A stretch of 64,000 bases of DNA from Porticoccus hydrocarbonoclasticus MCTG13d (GCF_000744735.1 NZ_JQMM01000001.1:1488001-1552000); one strand, 5' to 3'; counted from the stretch's first letter, positions 8,916 to 19,017 are shown. Notes: generated by a model not told the origin, from the sequence alone. Translations and numbers: made by a program.

Positions 8916-9363
8916 TCATTCTCCCTGTCTGGGTAGCCAGCCGCATCACTTCGTGTTCCTCCATTTCGAGTAACGATTCCAGCAGGCCTCTGGCTTCGGG
9001 AATTTCCGCTTTACTGGATAGCGTCCGGTAAAGGTCAATCATCTGCTCGTGCAAACTGAAAACCTCCTGACAGATATCATCAAAACCCAGCTTGCCAAAA
9101 GGGATTTCGCAGGGCTGGGAGATCTTGATCGGTTGGTGTGAGAGATAGTCGTATACATAGGTCTGCATCGCTTTCTGGTCTGCCTGCAGTTCAAACTGGG
9201 CGACCATTCGCTCCATCTCTGCCTCGTGATTCGACAGATAGGCAAGCAATAATTTGGCACGTTCTTCCTGATTCTCGCCGATACCCTTATCGAGACAATG
9301 TGCCAGATGCGCATGCAGCTGGCGGGTCCAGTCGATCAGTTCGGCAAAGGTTTTGATGTCCAT
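8905..9363 (-). CDS. Helical ferritin/rubrerythrin-like protein coupled to the copper ATPase
   Basis: This 152-residue soluble protein has no signal peptide. It is predicted all-helical from its pattern and has spaced Glu/His motifs: [25 protein letters not shown] and [15 protein letters not shown]-x-x-H pairs on successive helices recall four-helix diiron proteins (ferritin, rubrerythrin, hemerythrin-like), but I cannot assign a named family. The ATG follows CGGGAGTAAGG closely. It is the first gene of a two-gene operon with the Cu+ ATPase, whose start codon lies inside its last codons. A role in metal binding or redox protection linked to copper export is inference from context. Confidence 0.6.
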   Translation of the reverse strand: MDIKTFAELIDWTRQLHAHLAHCLDKGIGENQEERAKLLLAYLSNHEAEMERMVAQFELQADQKAMQTYVYDYLSHQPIKISQPCEIPFGKLGFDDICQEVFSLHEQMIDLYRTLSSKAEIPEARGLLESLLEMEEHEVMRLATQTGRMSDL

Positions 9364-9521
9364 CCTTACTCCCGTTATTTTATTGTTCAGTCTTGATGAT
9401 TGATTTAAGTGTTCAATAAATACTTTTATACAGCGCTAAACGATTCACCGCCAACACAACTTTTACTCTACGCTGTCGGACTGGTATTTTGTGGTGATGT
9501 CTTGCCAAGTGAAACAGGTTG

Positions 9522-11927
9522 TCACGACGTTGTCTCTGCTCCTGTCCATCGCCAGTTGAGCACCTCTGGCATATCCTGCCCGTATTCATTGATATAGGCC
9601 TTGTGCGAGATCAATTTCTCATGGAGCTGCCGCTTCAAATCGACGCCCTGTTGACCAGTCTGGGGCAGGTAGTCGATGGCGGCCATGGCCAGATGAAAGC
9701 GATCCAACCTGTTTCGAACCGTCATATCAAATGGTGTGGTGGTGGAACCCTCTTCCTGGAACCCGTGTACATGCAGGTTCTGGTGATTATGGCGCCGATA
9801 GGTGAGCCGGTGAATCAGCAGCGGATAGCCGTGGTAGGCAAAAATAACCGGTTTGTCTGCCGTAAACAGGGCATCGAAGTTGGTATCGCACAAGCCGTGA
9901 GGATGTTTGCTGTCGGGCAGTAGGCGCATCAGATCCACCACATTGACGACCCGGATTTTCACCGCCGGCAATGCTTCGCGCAGGATAGCTACGGCTGCCA
10001 TGGTTTCCAGGGTAGGCACATCACCGCAGCAGGCCATCACCACATCCGGTTCTTCTTCCCCCTCATTGCCGGCCCAGGACCAGATGCCGATACCGGCGGA
10101 GCAGTGTTTGACCGCCTGATCCATGGTCAGCCACTGGGGTGCAGACTGCTTGCCGGCTACGATGACATTCACGTAGTTGCGGCTGCGCAGGCAGTGATCG
10201 GTAACCGACAGCAGGGTATTGGCATCCGGCGGCAGATAAACGCGGATGATTTTGGCCTGTTTGTTGGCAACCACGTCAATGAACCCCGGATCCTGATGGC
10301 TGAAGCCATTGTGGTCCTGACGCCAGACATGGGATGACAGCAGGTAATTCAGGGACGCTATCGGTGGTCGCCAGGCAATATCGCCGGCCACATCCAGCCA
10401 TTTGGCATGCTGGTTGAACATGGAATCTACAATGTGAATGAAGGCCTCATAGCAGGAAAAAAAGCCGTGTCGACCCGTCAGCAGGTAGCCTTCCAGCCAA
10501 CCTTCACACTGGTGCTCACTGAGCATTTCCATCACTCGACCATCGGCTGCTACATGCTCGTCACCGGGTAGGATTTCGGCAGTGGAGCATCGGTTGGTCA
10601 CCTCGAATACCGCATTCCAGCGGTTTGAATTCGTTTCATCCGGGCTGAATACCCGAAAGTTTTGCGGGTTGTGGGTGATGACATCGCGGATAAACTGTCC
10701 CTGCACCCGAGTGGATTCACAGTCCGCTCCACCGGGTATTTGCACCGCAACGGCATAGTCTCTGAAATCCGGCAGGTTCAGATCCTTTAGCAGCAGCCCA
10801 CCATTGCTGTGTGGGTTGGCACCCATACGGCGTTCACCCTTGGGTGCCAGCGCCGCCAGTTCATTAATGAGTTTGCCCTGTTGGTCGAACAGTTCCTCGG
10901 GGCGGTAACTCCGCAACCAGGATTCCAGTATTTCCAGGTGCCCGGGGTGACGCATATCCCCCATCGGCACTTGGTGGGCGCGGAAAGTGCCCTCGGCAGG
11001 TTTGTCATCGACAGTTTTTGGACCCGTCCATCCTTTTGGGGAACGGAGAATAATCATTGGCCAACGGGGTCGCACTTTAAAGCCGTTATTCCGGGCTTCT
11101 GTCTGAATCTGATTGATCTCGATGATGGCGCTATCGAGTGTTGCCGCCATCTGTTGATGCATCGCCTCCGGGGAGTCGCCTTCCACAAAGTAGGGTTTGT
11201 AACCGTAGCCGGTAAACAATGCTTCCAGTTCATTGTGGGGAATCCTGGCCAGTACGGTAGGTCCGGCAATCTTATAACCGTTCAGGTGCAGGATAGGTAG
11301 AACCGCGCCGTCGTGCACGGGATTGAGAAACTTGTTGGAGTGCCAGCTGGTGGCCAGGGGGCCGGTTTCTGCTTCGCCATCGCCCACTACACAGGCCACG
11401 ATCAGGTCCGGATTGTCAAACGCAGCGCCGAATGCGTGGGAGAGCGCATAGCCCAGCTCGCCGCCCTCATGGATTGAGCCGGGGGTTTCCGGCGCCACAT
11501 GACTGGGAATGCCGCCGGGGAATGAAAACTGTTTGAACAGACGTTTCATCCCGATTTCATCCGGGGAAACTTCCGGGTACGTCTCACTGTAAGTGCCCTC
11601 CAGCCAGGTATTGGCCACAATGCCCGGTCCGCCGTGGCCGGGGCCTGTGATGTAGAGGATGTTGAGATCCAGCGCTTTGATGACCCGGTTGAGATGCACG
11701 TAAATAAAATTCAGTCCGGGCGTGGTGCCCCAGTGGCCGAGTAGCCGGGGCTTGATATGTGCCTGTTTCAGCGGTTCTCTGAGCAACGGATTATCCAGCA
11801 GGTAGATCTGTCCCACTGACAGATAATTGGCAGCACGCCAGTAGGCATCGATTTTTTGCAGCTGTTCCGCTGTCAGTGGCTGGTGATTCTGCACCATGCC
11901 GCTGTCCGCTGAATGTCGGTGTTGCAT
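9522..11927 (-). CDS. xfp: Phosphoketolase (D-xylulose-5-P / D-fructose-6-P)
   Basis: This 801-residue cytosolic ThDP enzyme splits xylulose-5-phosphate (and often fructose-6-phosphate) with phosphate into acetyl-phosphate plus glyceraldehyde-3-phosphate (or erythrose-4-phosphate). Family signatures are clear: [56 protein letters not shown] and the ThDP/Mg motif [20 protein letters not shown], followed by pyrimidine and C-terminal XFP domains. Length matches the family. The ATG at 11927 has AAGGGAA 8 bases upstream. It lies 167 bases downstream of ackA on the same strand, so acetyl-phosphate made here can be turned into acetate and ATP; acs on the other strand can recapture acetate. Confidence 0.96.
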   Translation of the reverse strand: MQHRHSADSGMVQNHQPLTAEQLQKIDAYWRAANYLSVGQIYLLDNPLLREPLKQAHIKPRLLGHWGTTPGLNFIYVHLNRVIKALDLNILYITGPGHGGPGIVANTWLEGTYSETYPEVSPDEIGMKRLFKQFSFPGGIPSHVAPETPGSIHEGGELGYALSHAFGAAFDNPDLIVACVVGDGEAETGPLATSWHSNKFLNPVHDGAVLPILHLNGYKIAGPTVLARIPHNELEALFTGYGYKPYFVEGDSPEAMHQQMAATLDSAIIEINQIQTEARNNGFKVRPRWPMIILRSPKGWTGPKTVDDKPAEGTFRAHQVPMGDMRHPGHLEILESWLRSYRPEELFDQQGKLINELAALAPKGERRMGANPHSNGGLLLKDLNLPDFRDYAVAVQIPGGADCESTRVQGQFIRDVITHNPQNFRVFSPDETNSNRWNAVFEVTNRCSTAEILPGDEHVAADGRVMEMLSEHQCEGWLEGYLLTGRHGFFSCYEAFIHIVDSMFNQHAKWLDVAGDIAWRPPIASLNYLLSSHVWRQDHNGFSHQDPGFIDVVANKQAKIIRVYLPPDANTLLSVTDHCLRSRNYVNVIVAGKQSAPQWLTMDQAVKHCSAGIGIWSWAGNEGEEEPDVVMACCGDVPTLETMAAVAILREALPAVKIRVVNVVDLMRLLPDSKHPHGLCDTNFDALFTADKPVIFAYHGYPLLIHRLTYRRHNHQNLHVHGFQEEGSTTTPFDMTVRNRLDRFHLAMAAIDYLPQTGQQGVDLKRQLHEKLISHKAYINEYGQDMPEVLNWRWTGAETTS

Positions 11928-12094
11928 AGAATATTCCCTTGCCCGATAACAGAGTGTTCACCAGTGTTCATCATAGTCAAAAAAGCCGGATGTCAGCCAC
12001 TGTTGACTTTGGGGTATGAACGACTCTGACCGACTTTCACTCGACCGATTGCAATGACGGATTGTCCGGTTGCAAATAGCTTAGCCGTGGATAA

Positions 12095-13288
12095 TCAGGG
12101 CGCGAGTTGCAGGAGGCGGTGAACAGATCTGGCGATAATCAGCGCTTCATCGGTGGCAATCACGCGCACAGTGACCGCGCTGGTTTCGGTTGAGATCACT
12201 GCAGCATCGTCGGCATTGGCCTGGGGGTCCAGAGTAATGCCGAGATAGCCGAGTCCCTCACAGATGCGTGCGCGGATAGTCGGCGCGTTCTCGCCGATAC
12301 CACCGCTGAAGACTAGTGTGTCGAGCCCCTCCAGGGCAGCGGTATAGCCGCCGAGCCATTTTTTGGTCTGGTAACAGAACAGAGCCAGCGCCTCCCTGGC
12401 TCGATTGTCGGTGTCCTCCATGGCCAACAGTTCCCGCACATCAGCGCTGGTTTCGGAAATTCCCAACAGGCCAGATTCACGACTGGCCAGCTGTTGGAAT
12501 TCTGTCGCAGTAATATTTTCCCGTTGTTCCAGATAGCTGGCCACGCCGGGTTCCAAGTCTCCTGTACGGTTGCTCATGGGCAACCCGGAGGTCGGCGTGA
12601 ATCCCATGCTGGTATCAATGCTTTTGCCATTGCGGACAGCGGCGAGGCTGGCGCCATTGCCGAGGTGGGCAAGAATCACAAGGCCTGCTGTTGCCGCTGG
12701 GTCGCCGAGGCTGACCAGTTCTTCCATCAGGTAGTTATAGGACAGGCCGTGAAAACCATAGCGTCGCACGCCCAACGCCTCGAAGCGGCGGGGAATGGGC
12801 AGCAGTTGTGCCACCCGAGGCATGCTGGTGTGGAACGCTGTATCGAAGCAGGCCACCTGTGGCAGGGAGGGAAAACGTTCCTGCAAAGCCTCGATTAACG
12901 CCAGCTCGCGGGGCAGATGCTCTGGTGCGAAGGAACTGATGCCTGCCAGTTCGGCCAGCAGTGCCGGGGTAATTCGCTCCGGCTCGGTATGTGCCAGACC
13001 GTGGACCAGTCGATGACCGATCGCCCGAGTCGATGAAACGATTCCCGATGATTCCAGCCAGTCGACAAAAAACGCAGCCATTGCCGCGGGATCAGCCGGC
13101 ATATCGATGGCGCTGTCGACGGTCTCGCCCGAATTGGTCTCGACGATCAGTCGGGTTCCGGGGATACCGATTCGTTCAACCTGGCCATGCAGTATCTGTT
13201 GCAACGGCTCCCCAACCCGGTATTGGGCAAAGCGGATACTGGAAGAGCCCGCATTAATGATCAGCATGGTCGGCTTGCTTGCATCCAA
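12095..13288 (-). CDS. ackA: Acetate kinase
   Basis: This 397-residue enzyme interconverts acetyl-phosphate + ADP and acetate + ATP. Motifs: LIINAGSSSIRF at the N-terminus (the usual GSSSxK lysine is arginine here), GHRLVHG, FDTAFHTSMP, RRYGFHGLSYNYL, LAHLGNGASLAAV, and FSGGIGENAP near the C-terminus. The SNRTGDLEPG segment replaces the more common TRTGDxDP. I place the start at TTG 13288 because AGGGAG sits 8 bases upstream; the ATG at 13267 would give a start right at MLIINAGSSS and is an alternative. It is paired with phosphoketolase downstream, a link seen in many bacteria. An inverted repeat spans its likely promoter. Confidence 0.95.
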   Translation of the reverse strand: MDASKPTMLIINAGSSSIRFAQYRVGEPLQQILHGQVERIGIPGTRLIVETNSGETVDSAIDMPADPAAMAAFFVDWLESSGIVSSTRAIGHRLVHGLAHTEPERITPALLAELAGISSFAPEHLPRELALIEALQERFPSLPQVACFDTAFHTSMPRVAQLLPIPRRFEALGVRRYGFHGLSYNYLMEELVSLGDPAATAGLVILAHLGNGASLAAVRNGKSIDTSMGFTPTSGLPMSNRTGDLEPGVASYLEQRENITATEFQQLASRESGLLGISETSADVRELLAMEDTDNRAREALALFCYQTKKWLGGYTAALEGLDTLVFSGGIGENAPTIRARICEGLGYLGITLDPQANADDAAVISTETSAVTVRVIATDEALIIARSVHRLLQLAP

Positions 13289-13334
13289 AAAGCTATCTCC
13301 CTGTGTTGAGTCTGAGTGTTGTGTCGTCGCCCCG

Positions 13335-13384
13335 ATTAACCGGCCTGGCATATGGATGTGTCAAGCCGAGTCAGTCCGGTTAAT
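13335..13384 (-). promoter_or_regulatory. Likely ackA promoter within a 9-bp inverted repeat
   Basis: On the minus strand TTGACA (13359-13364) is followed 17-18 bases later by GGTTAA/GTTAAT, a plausible -35/-10 pair. ATTAACCGG (13335-13343) and CCGGTTAAT (13376-13384) form a perfect 9-bp inverted repeat; one arm covers the -10 and the other lies upstream of the -35. Arm centres are 41 bases apart, about four helical turns, which suits a regulator binding both arms. No regulator gene is nearby. Confidence 0.4.
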
Positions 13385-13638
13385 GCTTTTACCCAACAAC
13401 AAAAACCTATCTCTGCTATTTCAGAAAGTCACGAATTTTCCGTTCCAGGACTTTTGTGGCAGGGAGCGGTACGGGTTCTTCGAGCGCCGCTGCCCCTTCT
13501 CCTTCTGATTTCTCCTTCCACTTTCGCCTAATTGTTACAGATACACTCTCGGGGCTATCTTTCAAATAGAATAGGGACTTTCAGCTAGAGTAACGGCTTT
13601 CGGCTAGAGTAACGGGTAATTGTGTTGAGACAGGTTTT
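13385..13638. other. Divergent intergenic region between ackA and the DUF294 gene
   Basis: The region from 13289 to 13638 holds the ackA control region described separately, a C/T-rich stretch near 13480-13525, and a tandem 19-bp repeat just before the DUF294 gene. No gene or structured RNA is visible. Confidence 0.5.
13578..13615 (+). repeat. Tandem 19-bp direct repeat upstream of the DUF294 gene
   Basis: CTTTCAGCTAGAGTAACGG (13578-13596) is followed immediately by CTTTCGGCTAGAGTAACGG (13597-13615), with one difference. It ends 23 bases before the ATG. It may be a slippage duplication or a double regulator site. Confidence 0.85.
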
Positions 13639-15495
13639 ATGACCGTCAGTGTAGAAGTGGCCGCAATCAGAGAATTTCTTGCCGGGTGCCCACCCTTTGA
13701 TGAGCTTCCCGCGGAGACGCTCGGGCGCGCCGCCAGTAAAGTACAGATTGCCTATTACCGTGCCGGCGATCCCAGCGCGGTCCTCGACTACTCCAGCCCG
13801 CGTCTGTATGTGGTTCGCACGGGTGCGTTTGAGGTGCGCGACAGCGAGGGGCAGTTGCTCGATCGGGTGGAGCCCGGTGGTTACTTTGGTTATCCGTCGT
13901 TGCTGACCGGCGACGCCATTACCAACCAGTTGACAGTGATTGAGGACGGACTGGTTTACCAACTCGACGGGGACCTGTTCCAGGCGTTGCGCTCTGCCAG
14001 TCGACCCTTCGATCGTTTCTTCAATCGCGCGCATGCCAACCGTTTGCGCCATGCCGTGCGGTTTCGCGAACAGAGTTATCAGCTTACCCGTCGGGTTGGC
14101 GACATTTTCTCCCGCGAGCCGGTGGTCGCATCTGCCGATCAGACCGTTGCCGAGGTGGCGAAATTGATGACGACTGAACGGGTATCGTCTGTGATGATCG
14201 TGGACGACAGGGGTCGGTTGTGTGGTCTGGTCACCGATCGCGATTTGCGTATTCGTGTGGTTGCCGAAGGTCGCAGTGCGGACACCCCCCTGGCCGAAAT
14301 CATGACCACGAATCTGGTCAGTGTTTCGGCGGAGAGCCTGGTCTTTGAAGCCACACTATTGATGACAGAGCACAACATTCACCACTTGCCAGTACTTCTC
14401 GACGGCAGTCCCGCGGGGATGGTGACCACCACCGATTTAATCAAGGCGCAAAAAACGGATCCCGTTCTCTTGATTGGTGAAATCGGCCATCAGGAGACGG
14501 TGGCCGGTTTACAGCAGGTGTCGCGGGATATTCCGGAATTGTTGGGCAGTCTGATCCGGGCCGGTGCCAGCGCCGACCAGGTTGGCCGTCTGCTGACCAC
14601 CGTGACCGATGCCTTGACCCGGCAACTGATCCATCAGGCAATGGGCAAGCTGGGTGCTGCACCGACGGCCTTTACCTGGTTGGCCTTCGGCTCACAGGGC
14701 CGGCAGGATCAGGCCGCGATTTCCGATCAGGACAACGGCCTGCTACTCAGTGACGGAGCGACCGGGGAGGACGACAGCTACTTTAAAGCACTGGCGACTT
14801 ATGTGAACGACGGTCTGGATCTCTGCGGTTACAAATACTGTCCCGGGGAGGTGATGGCCATTACCGATCGCTGGCGGCAACCCCTGGCGGGTTGGAAAAA
14901 ACAGTTTCTCGGCTGGATTAATCAGCCGTCCACAAAGGCGCTGATGCATGCCAGTATTTTCTTTGACATGCGCTGTGTTTTTGGTGACAAGGCCCTGTTT
15001 GCGGACCTCCAACAGACGGTGTGTAACACCGCGAGGGGAAACGAAATTTTTCTGGCCAGCCTCACTGCCAACGCACTGAAACTGACCCCTCCGATGGGTT
15101 TTTTCAAACATTTTGTGCTGGAGCACAGCGGTGAGCACAAACACGCGTTTGACATGAAGTTGCGAGGCATCATGCCGATCAATGATATCGCCAGAATTCA
15201 TGCGCTCGCTGCGGGCTCCACTGAAATACAGACACTGGCCCGTTTGCGTGAAGCGGCCGCCAACCGGCAGATCACCCTGAAAGATGCCCGCAACCTGATC
15301 GATGCCCACGAGTTTATTTCCCGATTGCGACTGGAACATCAGGGGGCGATGTTGAAGGCGGGCAGCAAGCCGGACAATTATCTCGATCCGAAAACACTAT
15401 CGTCCCTGTCCCGTCACCAGTTGCGGGATGCGTTCGCAGTTGTTACCAGTGCCCAGGCCGCGCTGCGAGTCAAGTTTACCCGCGGATTGATGTAA
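13639..15495 (+). CDS. cNMP-binding / CBS-pair / DUF294 nucleotidyltransferase-like protein
   Basis: This 618-residue cytosolic signalling protein has four domains in order: a cyclic-nucleotide-binding-like domain (about 15-120), a CBS pair (about 155-275, with VTDRDLRIRVV and HHLPVLLDG), a DUF294 nucleotidyltransferase-like domain with FGSQGRQDQAAISDQDNGLL (GS-x-GR at 351-355, DxD about 363-365), and the DUF294 C-terminal domain. This GlnD-like architecture is often found beside acetate and acyl-CoA genes. Substrate and ligand are unknown; nucleotide-controlled uridylylation-type activity is an inference. The next gene, an exonuclease, overlaps its stop (TAATG), so the pair is co-translated. 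acs follows 136 bases after the pair. Confidence 0.88.
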   Translation: MTVSVEVAAIREFLAGCPPFDELPAETLGRAASKVQIAYYRAGDPSAVLDYSSPRLYVVRTGAFEVRDSEGQLLDRVEPGGYFGYPSLLTGDAITNQLTVIEDGLVYQLDGDLFQALRSASRPFDRFFNRAHANRLRHAVRFREQSYQLTRRVGDIFSREPVVASADQTVAEVAKLMTTERVSSVMIVDDRGRLCGLVTDRDLRIRVVAEGRSADTPLAEIMTTNLVSVSAESLVFEATLLMTEHNIHHLPVLLDGSPAGMVTTTDLIKAQKTDPVLLIGEIGHQETVAGLQQVSRDIPELLGSLIRAGASADQVGRLLTTVTDALTRQLIHQAMGKLGAAPTAFTWLAFGSQGRQDQAAISDQDNGLLLSDGATGEDDSYFKALATYVNDGLDLCGYKYCPGEVMAITDRWRQPLAGWKKQFLGWINQPSTKALMHASIFFDMRCVFGDKALFADLQQTVCNTARGNEIFLASLTANALKLTPPMGFFKHFVLEHSGEHKHAFDMKLRGIMPINDIARIHALAAGSTEIQTLARLREAAANRQITLKDARNLIDAHEFISRLRLEHQGAMLKAGSKPDNYLDPKTLSSLSRHQLRDAFAVVTSAQAALRVKFTRGLM

Positions 15496-16178
15496 TGTTG
15501 GCCGGTTTGACTTACCAACTGAAGCAAAAGCGCCATCTGGCCCGGTGTCAGCATGGCCGGATGCGGGAGTACCTGCGAGCTGCTGCCCCGTCCAGAAAAG
15601 CGGATTTCAGAAAGGGCTGTTATCTGGCCGTGGATCTTGAAATGACCGGGATGGAGGTCGACTCAGATCATATCCTGAGCATCGGTTTCGTACCCATAGA
15701 CAATATGAGGGTCATGCTGGCCGGTGCCCGGCACATTCTGGTACGCAGTCCCCTCGGCGTTGGTCAGAGTGCTGTGATCCACGGTATTCACGACAGGGAT
15801 ATGGTCGGTGCCAGCTCCCTGTCCGATGCCATGGATTGTCTGCTGGAAGCTTTGCAGGGCAGGGTACTGTTGCTTCACTACGCGGCACTCGATCTGGCTT
15901 TTTTACGGGAGGCCAGCCAGCGCCTTTACGGCGTGCCACTGCTGGCGATGGTGGTGGATACCCTGGTGCTCGAAAATCAGCGACTGCAACGTAACAGTAC
16001 AGGTCAGCATGGGCAAGGTCTGCGGTTGTCGGATTGTCGCCGCCGCTACAACCTGCCCGATTATCATGCCCATAATGCGCTGGTGGACGCCGTCGCAACA
16101 GCGGAGCTGTTTCTTGCGCAAGTCGCCCACCGGTTCGGACCTGAGCATGCACCGCTGGCCCGGATAGTCTCCGGTTAA
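15495..16178 (+). CDS. DEDDh 3'-5' exonuclease (DnaQ/epsilon-like)
   Basis: This 227-residue protein has the DEDDh exonuclease core of the DNA polymerase III epsilon family: AVDLEMTGMEVDSDHILSIG (ExoI, with D and E), LLHYAALDLAFLREA (ExoII) and YHAHNALVDAVATAELFL (ExoIII, with the H-x4-D pair). The first 35-40 residues are a basic extension. It is too short and differs in setting from replicative DnaQ. The start ATG overlaps the stop of the DUF294 gene by one base. This CBS/DUF294 plus DnaQ-like exonuclease pair recurs in many proteobacteria near acs or acetate permease; its substrate (DNA, RNA or a nucleotide adduct) is not established by anything seen here. Confidence 0.9.
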   Translation: MLAGLTYQLKQKRHLARCQHGRMREYLRAAAPSRKADFRKGCYLAVDLEMTGMEVDSDHILSIGFVPIDNMRVMLAGARHILVRSPLGVGQSAVIHGIHDRDMVGASSLSDAMDCLLEALQGRVLLLHYAALDLAFLREASQRLYGVPLLAMVVDTLVLENQRLQRNSTGQHGQGLRLSDCRRRYNLPDYHAHNALVDAVATAELFLAQVAHRFGPEHAPLARIVSG

Positions 16179-16314
16179 GATATATCCCGGCTTGTCGGAT
16201 GGGGCTTTGCCCTGGAAAAATCCCTGTGACCTGTTATGCAAAGGTCGAATAGATGCTAGGCTTCATCTCCTTTAATCTGGGCCCCATAGAACTGATAACG
16301 AGAGGGAGGATTTC

Positions 16315-18252
16315 ATGTCCGCAACCAATGTTCGTCCCGTCCCCGACGACTTCGCCACCCAGGCGCATATCGATGCTGAAACCTACGAGCGCATGTATCG
16401 CCATTCTATTGAGCATCCGGATGAATTCTGGGCCAGGGAAGCCGAACTGTTTCTCGATTGGGAAACACGCTGGAATGAGGTATGTGATTACGATTTCAAT
16501 ACCGGTGAAGCCAGCTGGTTTTCCGGTGGCAAACTGAATGTGACGGTCAACTGTATCGATCGTCATCTGGCGGAGCGCGGCGATAAGGTTGCACTGATCT
16601 GGGAGGGAGATCACCCGCTGGAAAGCACCGATATCACCTATAACGAGCTCAGTGAACAGGTCAATAAGCTGGCCAATGTGCTGAAATCCCGGGGTGTAAA
16701 AAAGGGTGATCGAGTCTGTATTTACATGCCGATGATCCCCGAGGCGGCCTATGCGATGCTGGCCTGTGCGCGCATCGGCGCGGTTCACTCCGTGGTGTTC
16801 GGTGGATTTTCTCCCGATGCCCTGAAAGACCGGATTCTCGACTCAGATTGTCAGGTGCTGATCACAGCGGATGAAGGTTTGCGCGGCGGCAAGAAAATTC
16901 CATTGAAAGCCAATGCCGATCAGGCTTTGCGGGGTTGTCCCAATGTACATACCTGCCTGGTGGTGGAGCGAACCCGCTCTCTGGTGGAGTGGGATGATAA
17001 TCGCGATATCTGGTACCACGAAGAAATGATGGAGGCGAATGAGTACTGTGCACCAGAACTGATGGATGCAGAGGATCCACTTTTCATCCTCTACACTTCC
17101 GGCTCCACCGGGATGCCAAAGGGCGTGATGCACACCACCGCCGGTTATTTATTGCAGTGTGCCATGACCCACAAGTATGTCTTTGATCACAAGGATGATG
17201 ACATCTACTGGTGTACTGCCGATGTGGGTTGGATCACTGGACACAGTTATATTGTCTACGGTCCACTCTGCAATGGCGGGACTTCGCTGTTATTTGAAGG
17301 CGTTCCCACTTACCCCAATGCTTCCCGTTTCTGGCAGGTGGTCGAGAAACATGGGGTCACCATCTTTTACACTGCACCCACGGCCATTCGTGCGCTGATG
17401 GGGGCCGGTGATGATTATGTCAAAAAAGCCGACCTCAGTTCCCTGCGATTGCTGGGTACGGTAGGCGAGCCGATCAATCCTGAGGCCTGGGAGTGGTATT
17501 ACCGGGTTGTTGGTGACGGTCGTTGCCCAATTGTCGATACTTGGTGGCAGACAGAAACCGGTGCCCATATGCTGACCCCTCTGCCGGGTGCCACGCTGAT
17601 GAAGCCCGGTTGTGCGACCGTACCATTTTTTGGCGTACAGCCCGTACTGCTGGATGCCGAAGGGCATGAAATTGAAGGTCCCGGTGAAGGTGTTCTGGCT
17701 ATCAAAGCATCCTGGCCTGCCCAGATTCGTGGTGTATACGGAGATATGGAACGTTTCCGGGAAACCTATTTTGCCCCCTACAAAGGTTATTACTTTACCG
17801 GTGATGGCGGTCGTCGGGATGCCGATGGCCACTATTGGATTACCGGCCGGGTGGACGATGTGCTGAATGTTTCCGGGCACCGCATGGGGACTGCGGAGGT
17901 GGAAAGTGCTCTGGTGTTGCATGCCAATGTGGCCGAGGCTGCGGTGGTCGGTTACCCGCACGATATCAAGGGACAGGGTATTTATGCCTATGTCACGCTG
18001 ATGAGCGGTGCAGAGCCATCGGATGACTTGCGCAAGGAGCTGGTGGCGCTTTGTGTGAAGGAAATTGGTGCAATCGCCAAGCCGGATGTGATTCATTGGG
18101 CTCCGGGGCTGCCGAAGACCCGGTCGGGAAAAATCATGCGCCGTATTTTGCGCAAAATTGCCGCCAATGAACTGGAGAACCTGGGAGATACTTCAACCCT
18201 GGCAGATCCCGCTGTGGTGGATCAGTTGATTGAGAATCGGGCTAATACCTGA
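16315..18252 (+). CDS. acs: Acetyl-CoA synthetase (AMP-forming)
   Basis: This 645-residue ANL-family ligase converts acetate + ATP + CoA into acetyl-CoA through acetyl-AMP. The phosphate-binding loop [16 protein letters not shown] covers residues 260-275; [10 protein letters not shown] is the A5 motif, and [20 protein letters not shown] leads into the hinge. The C-terminal [11 protein letters not shown] contains Lys606, the residue whose acetylation controls Acs in other bacteria. The ATG follows GAGAGGGAGG. Upstream at 16228-16246 is a short inverted repeat GACCT/AGGTC. A strong terminator follows. With ackA and xfp it forms an acetate assimilation/overflow set. Confidence 0.97.
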   Translation: MSATNVRPVPDDFATQAHIDAETYERMYRHSIEHPDEFWAREAELFLDWETRWNEVCDYDFNTGEASWFSGGKLNVTVNCIDRHLAERGDKVALIWEGDHPLESTDITYNELSEQVNKLANVLKSRGVKKGDRVCIYMPMIPEAAYAMLACARIGAVHSVVFGGFSPDALKDRILDSDCQVLITADEGLRGGKKIPLKANADQALRGCPNVHTCLVVERTRSLVEWDDNRDIWYHEEMMEANEYCAPELMDAEDPLFILYTSGSTGMPKGVMHTTAGYLLQCAMTHKYVFDHKDDDIYWCTADVGWITGHSYIVYGPLCNGGTSLLFEGVPTYPNASRFWQVVEKHGVTIFYTAPTAIRALMGAGDDYVKKADLSSLRLLGTVGEPINPEAWEWYYRVVGDGRCPIVDTWWQTETGAHMLTPLPGATLMKPGCATVPFFGVQPVLLDAEGHEIEGPGEGVLAIKASWPAQIRGVYGDMERFRETYFAPYKGYYFTGDGGRRDADGHYWITGRVDDVLNVSGHRMGTAEVESALVLHANVAEAAVVGYPHDIKGQGIYAYVTLMSGAEPSDDLRKELVALCVKEIGAIAKPDVIHWAPGLPKTRSGKIMRRILRKIAANELENLGDTSTLADPAVVDQLIENRANT

Positions 18253-18259
18253 TACCTCG

Positions 18260-18290
18260 GTAAAACAGCCCGCCCGGCGGGCTGTTTTAC
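18260..18290 (+). terminator. Rho-independent terminator after acs
   Basis: GTAAAACAGCCCGCC (18260-18274) is the exact reverse complement of GGCGGGCTGTTTTAC (18276-18290), a very stable hairpin with a T-run on its 3' side and an A-run on its 5' side. It probably works in both directions. Confidence 0.88.
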
Positions 18291-18417
18291 CATCCTGTAT
18301 TTGTATTGATTCTGTCGAATAGGTCCTGCCGATATCAGTCTGAATCAATTGCCACCAGCAGATGGTTGCCGTGATACATTTCCCTTGTCATTATTCCGTT
18401 AGCAACAGGGTAGAGAA

Positions 18418-18960
18418 ATGAAAATCCGTCTGGTTGATTATCAGGATGGGCTCGATGCCCGTTATGGCAATTCGCCCTCACCATTTGGCTCGCTTTGGCT
18501 GGTCTGGACAGAGTCCGGGATTGAGCAGCTGGTGTTTCAGGACCGCGGTGAAACCGATCCTTTTCGGGTTTTTCCCCGGTTGGATAAATCCCGGTGTTTC
18601 AATCGTGATGATGCGGGTGTAGCAGCTTTCGTACAAACGCTGTTTCGTCGGCCTGCCCGGGAGAACCCGCAGGAAGACAGCTTGACACTGAGTGCGAAGG
18701 GTACGGTATTTCAGCGACAGGTCTGGCAGGTATTATTGTCGATCCCCTTTGCCAGTGTGATCACCTATCAGCAGGTGGCCAGTGCCATTGACCAGCCCAA
18801 AGCGGTGCGCGCCGTGGCCAGCGCGATTGGTGCCAACCCGGTGGCCTGGCTGGTTCCCTGCCATCGGGTGATCCGCAGTAACGGCGAGCTGGGGGGGTAT
18901 CGCTGGGGGTTGCCCCGGAAACAGCAGATGCTGGATTGGGAGCAGTCTGTATCGGCATGA
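18418..18960 (+). CDS. ogt: Methylated-DNA-protein cysteine methyltransferase
   Basis: This 180-residue repair protein moves the alkyl group from O6-alkylguanine to its own cysteine. The active-site motif VPCHRVIRSNGELGGYRWG places the acceptor at Cys148; SIPFASVITYQQVASAI is the helix-turn-helix that scans DNA. The N-terminal domain (1-90) is of the divergent ribonuclease-H-like Ogt type without the AdaA zinc domain. It is a stand-alone Ogt rather than an Ada regulator. The ATG has GGGTAGAG upstream. The gene is monocistronic between two strong terminators and converges with ppa. Confidence 0.93.
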   Translation: MKIRLVDYQDGLDARYGNSPSPFGSLWLVWTESGIEQLVFQDRGETDPFRVFPRLDKSRCFNRDDAGVAAFVQTLFRRPARENPQEDSLTLSAKGTVFQRQVWQVLLSIPFASVITYQQVASAIDQPKAVRAVASAIGANPVAWLVPCHRVIRSNGELGGYRWGLPRKQQMLDWEQSVSA

Positions 18961-18963
18961 CAT

Positions 18964-18994
18964 AAAAAACCCGGCGTTAAATGCCGGGTTTTTT
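18964..18994. terminator. Bidirectional terminator between ogt and ppa
   Basis: AAAAAACCCGGC (18964-18975) and GCCGGGTTTTTT (18983-18994) form a 12-base inverted repeat with a 7-base loop. T-runs follow the GC stem on both strands, serving ogt (+) and ppa (-). Confidence 0.92.
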
Positions 18995-19017
18995 ATTGGT
19001 GAGTGCCGGCCCGTGTT

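Noticed and set aside
9385-9415. Anr/FNR-like words (TTGATGATTGATTT) before the minus-strand copper operon
   Set aside because: The second half-site does not fit TTGAT-N4-ATCAA in either direction.
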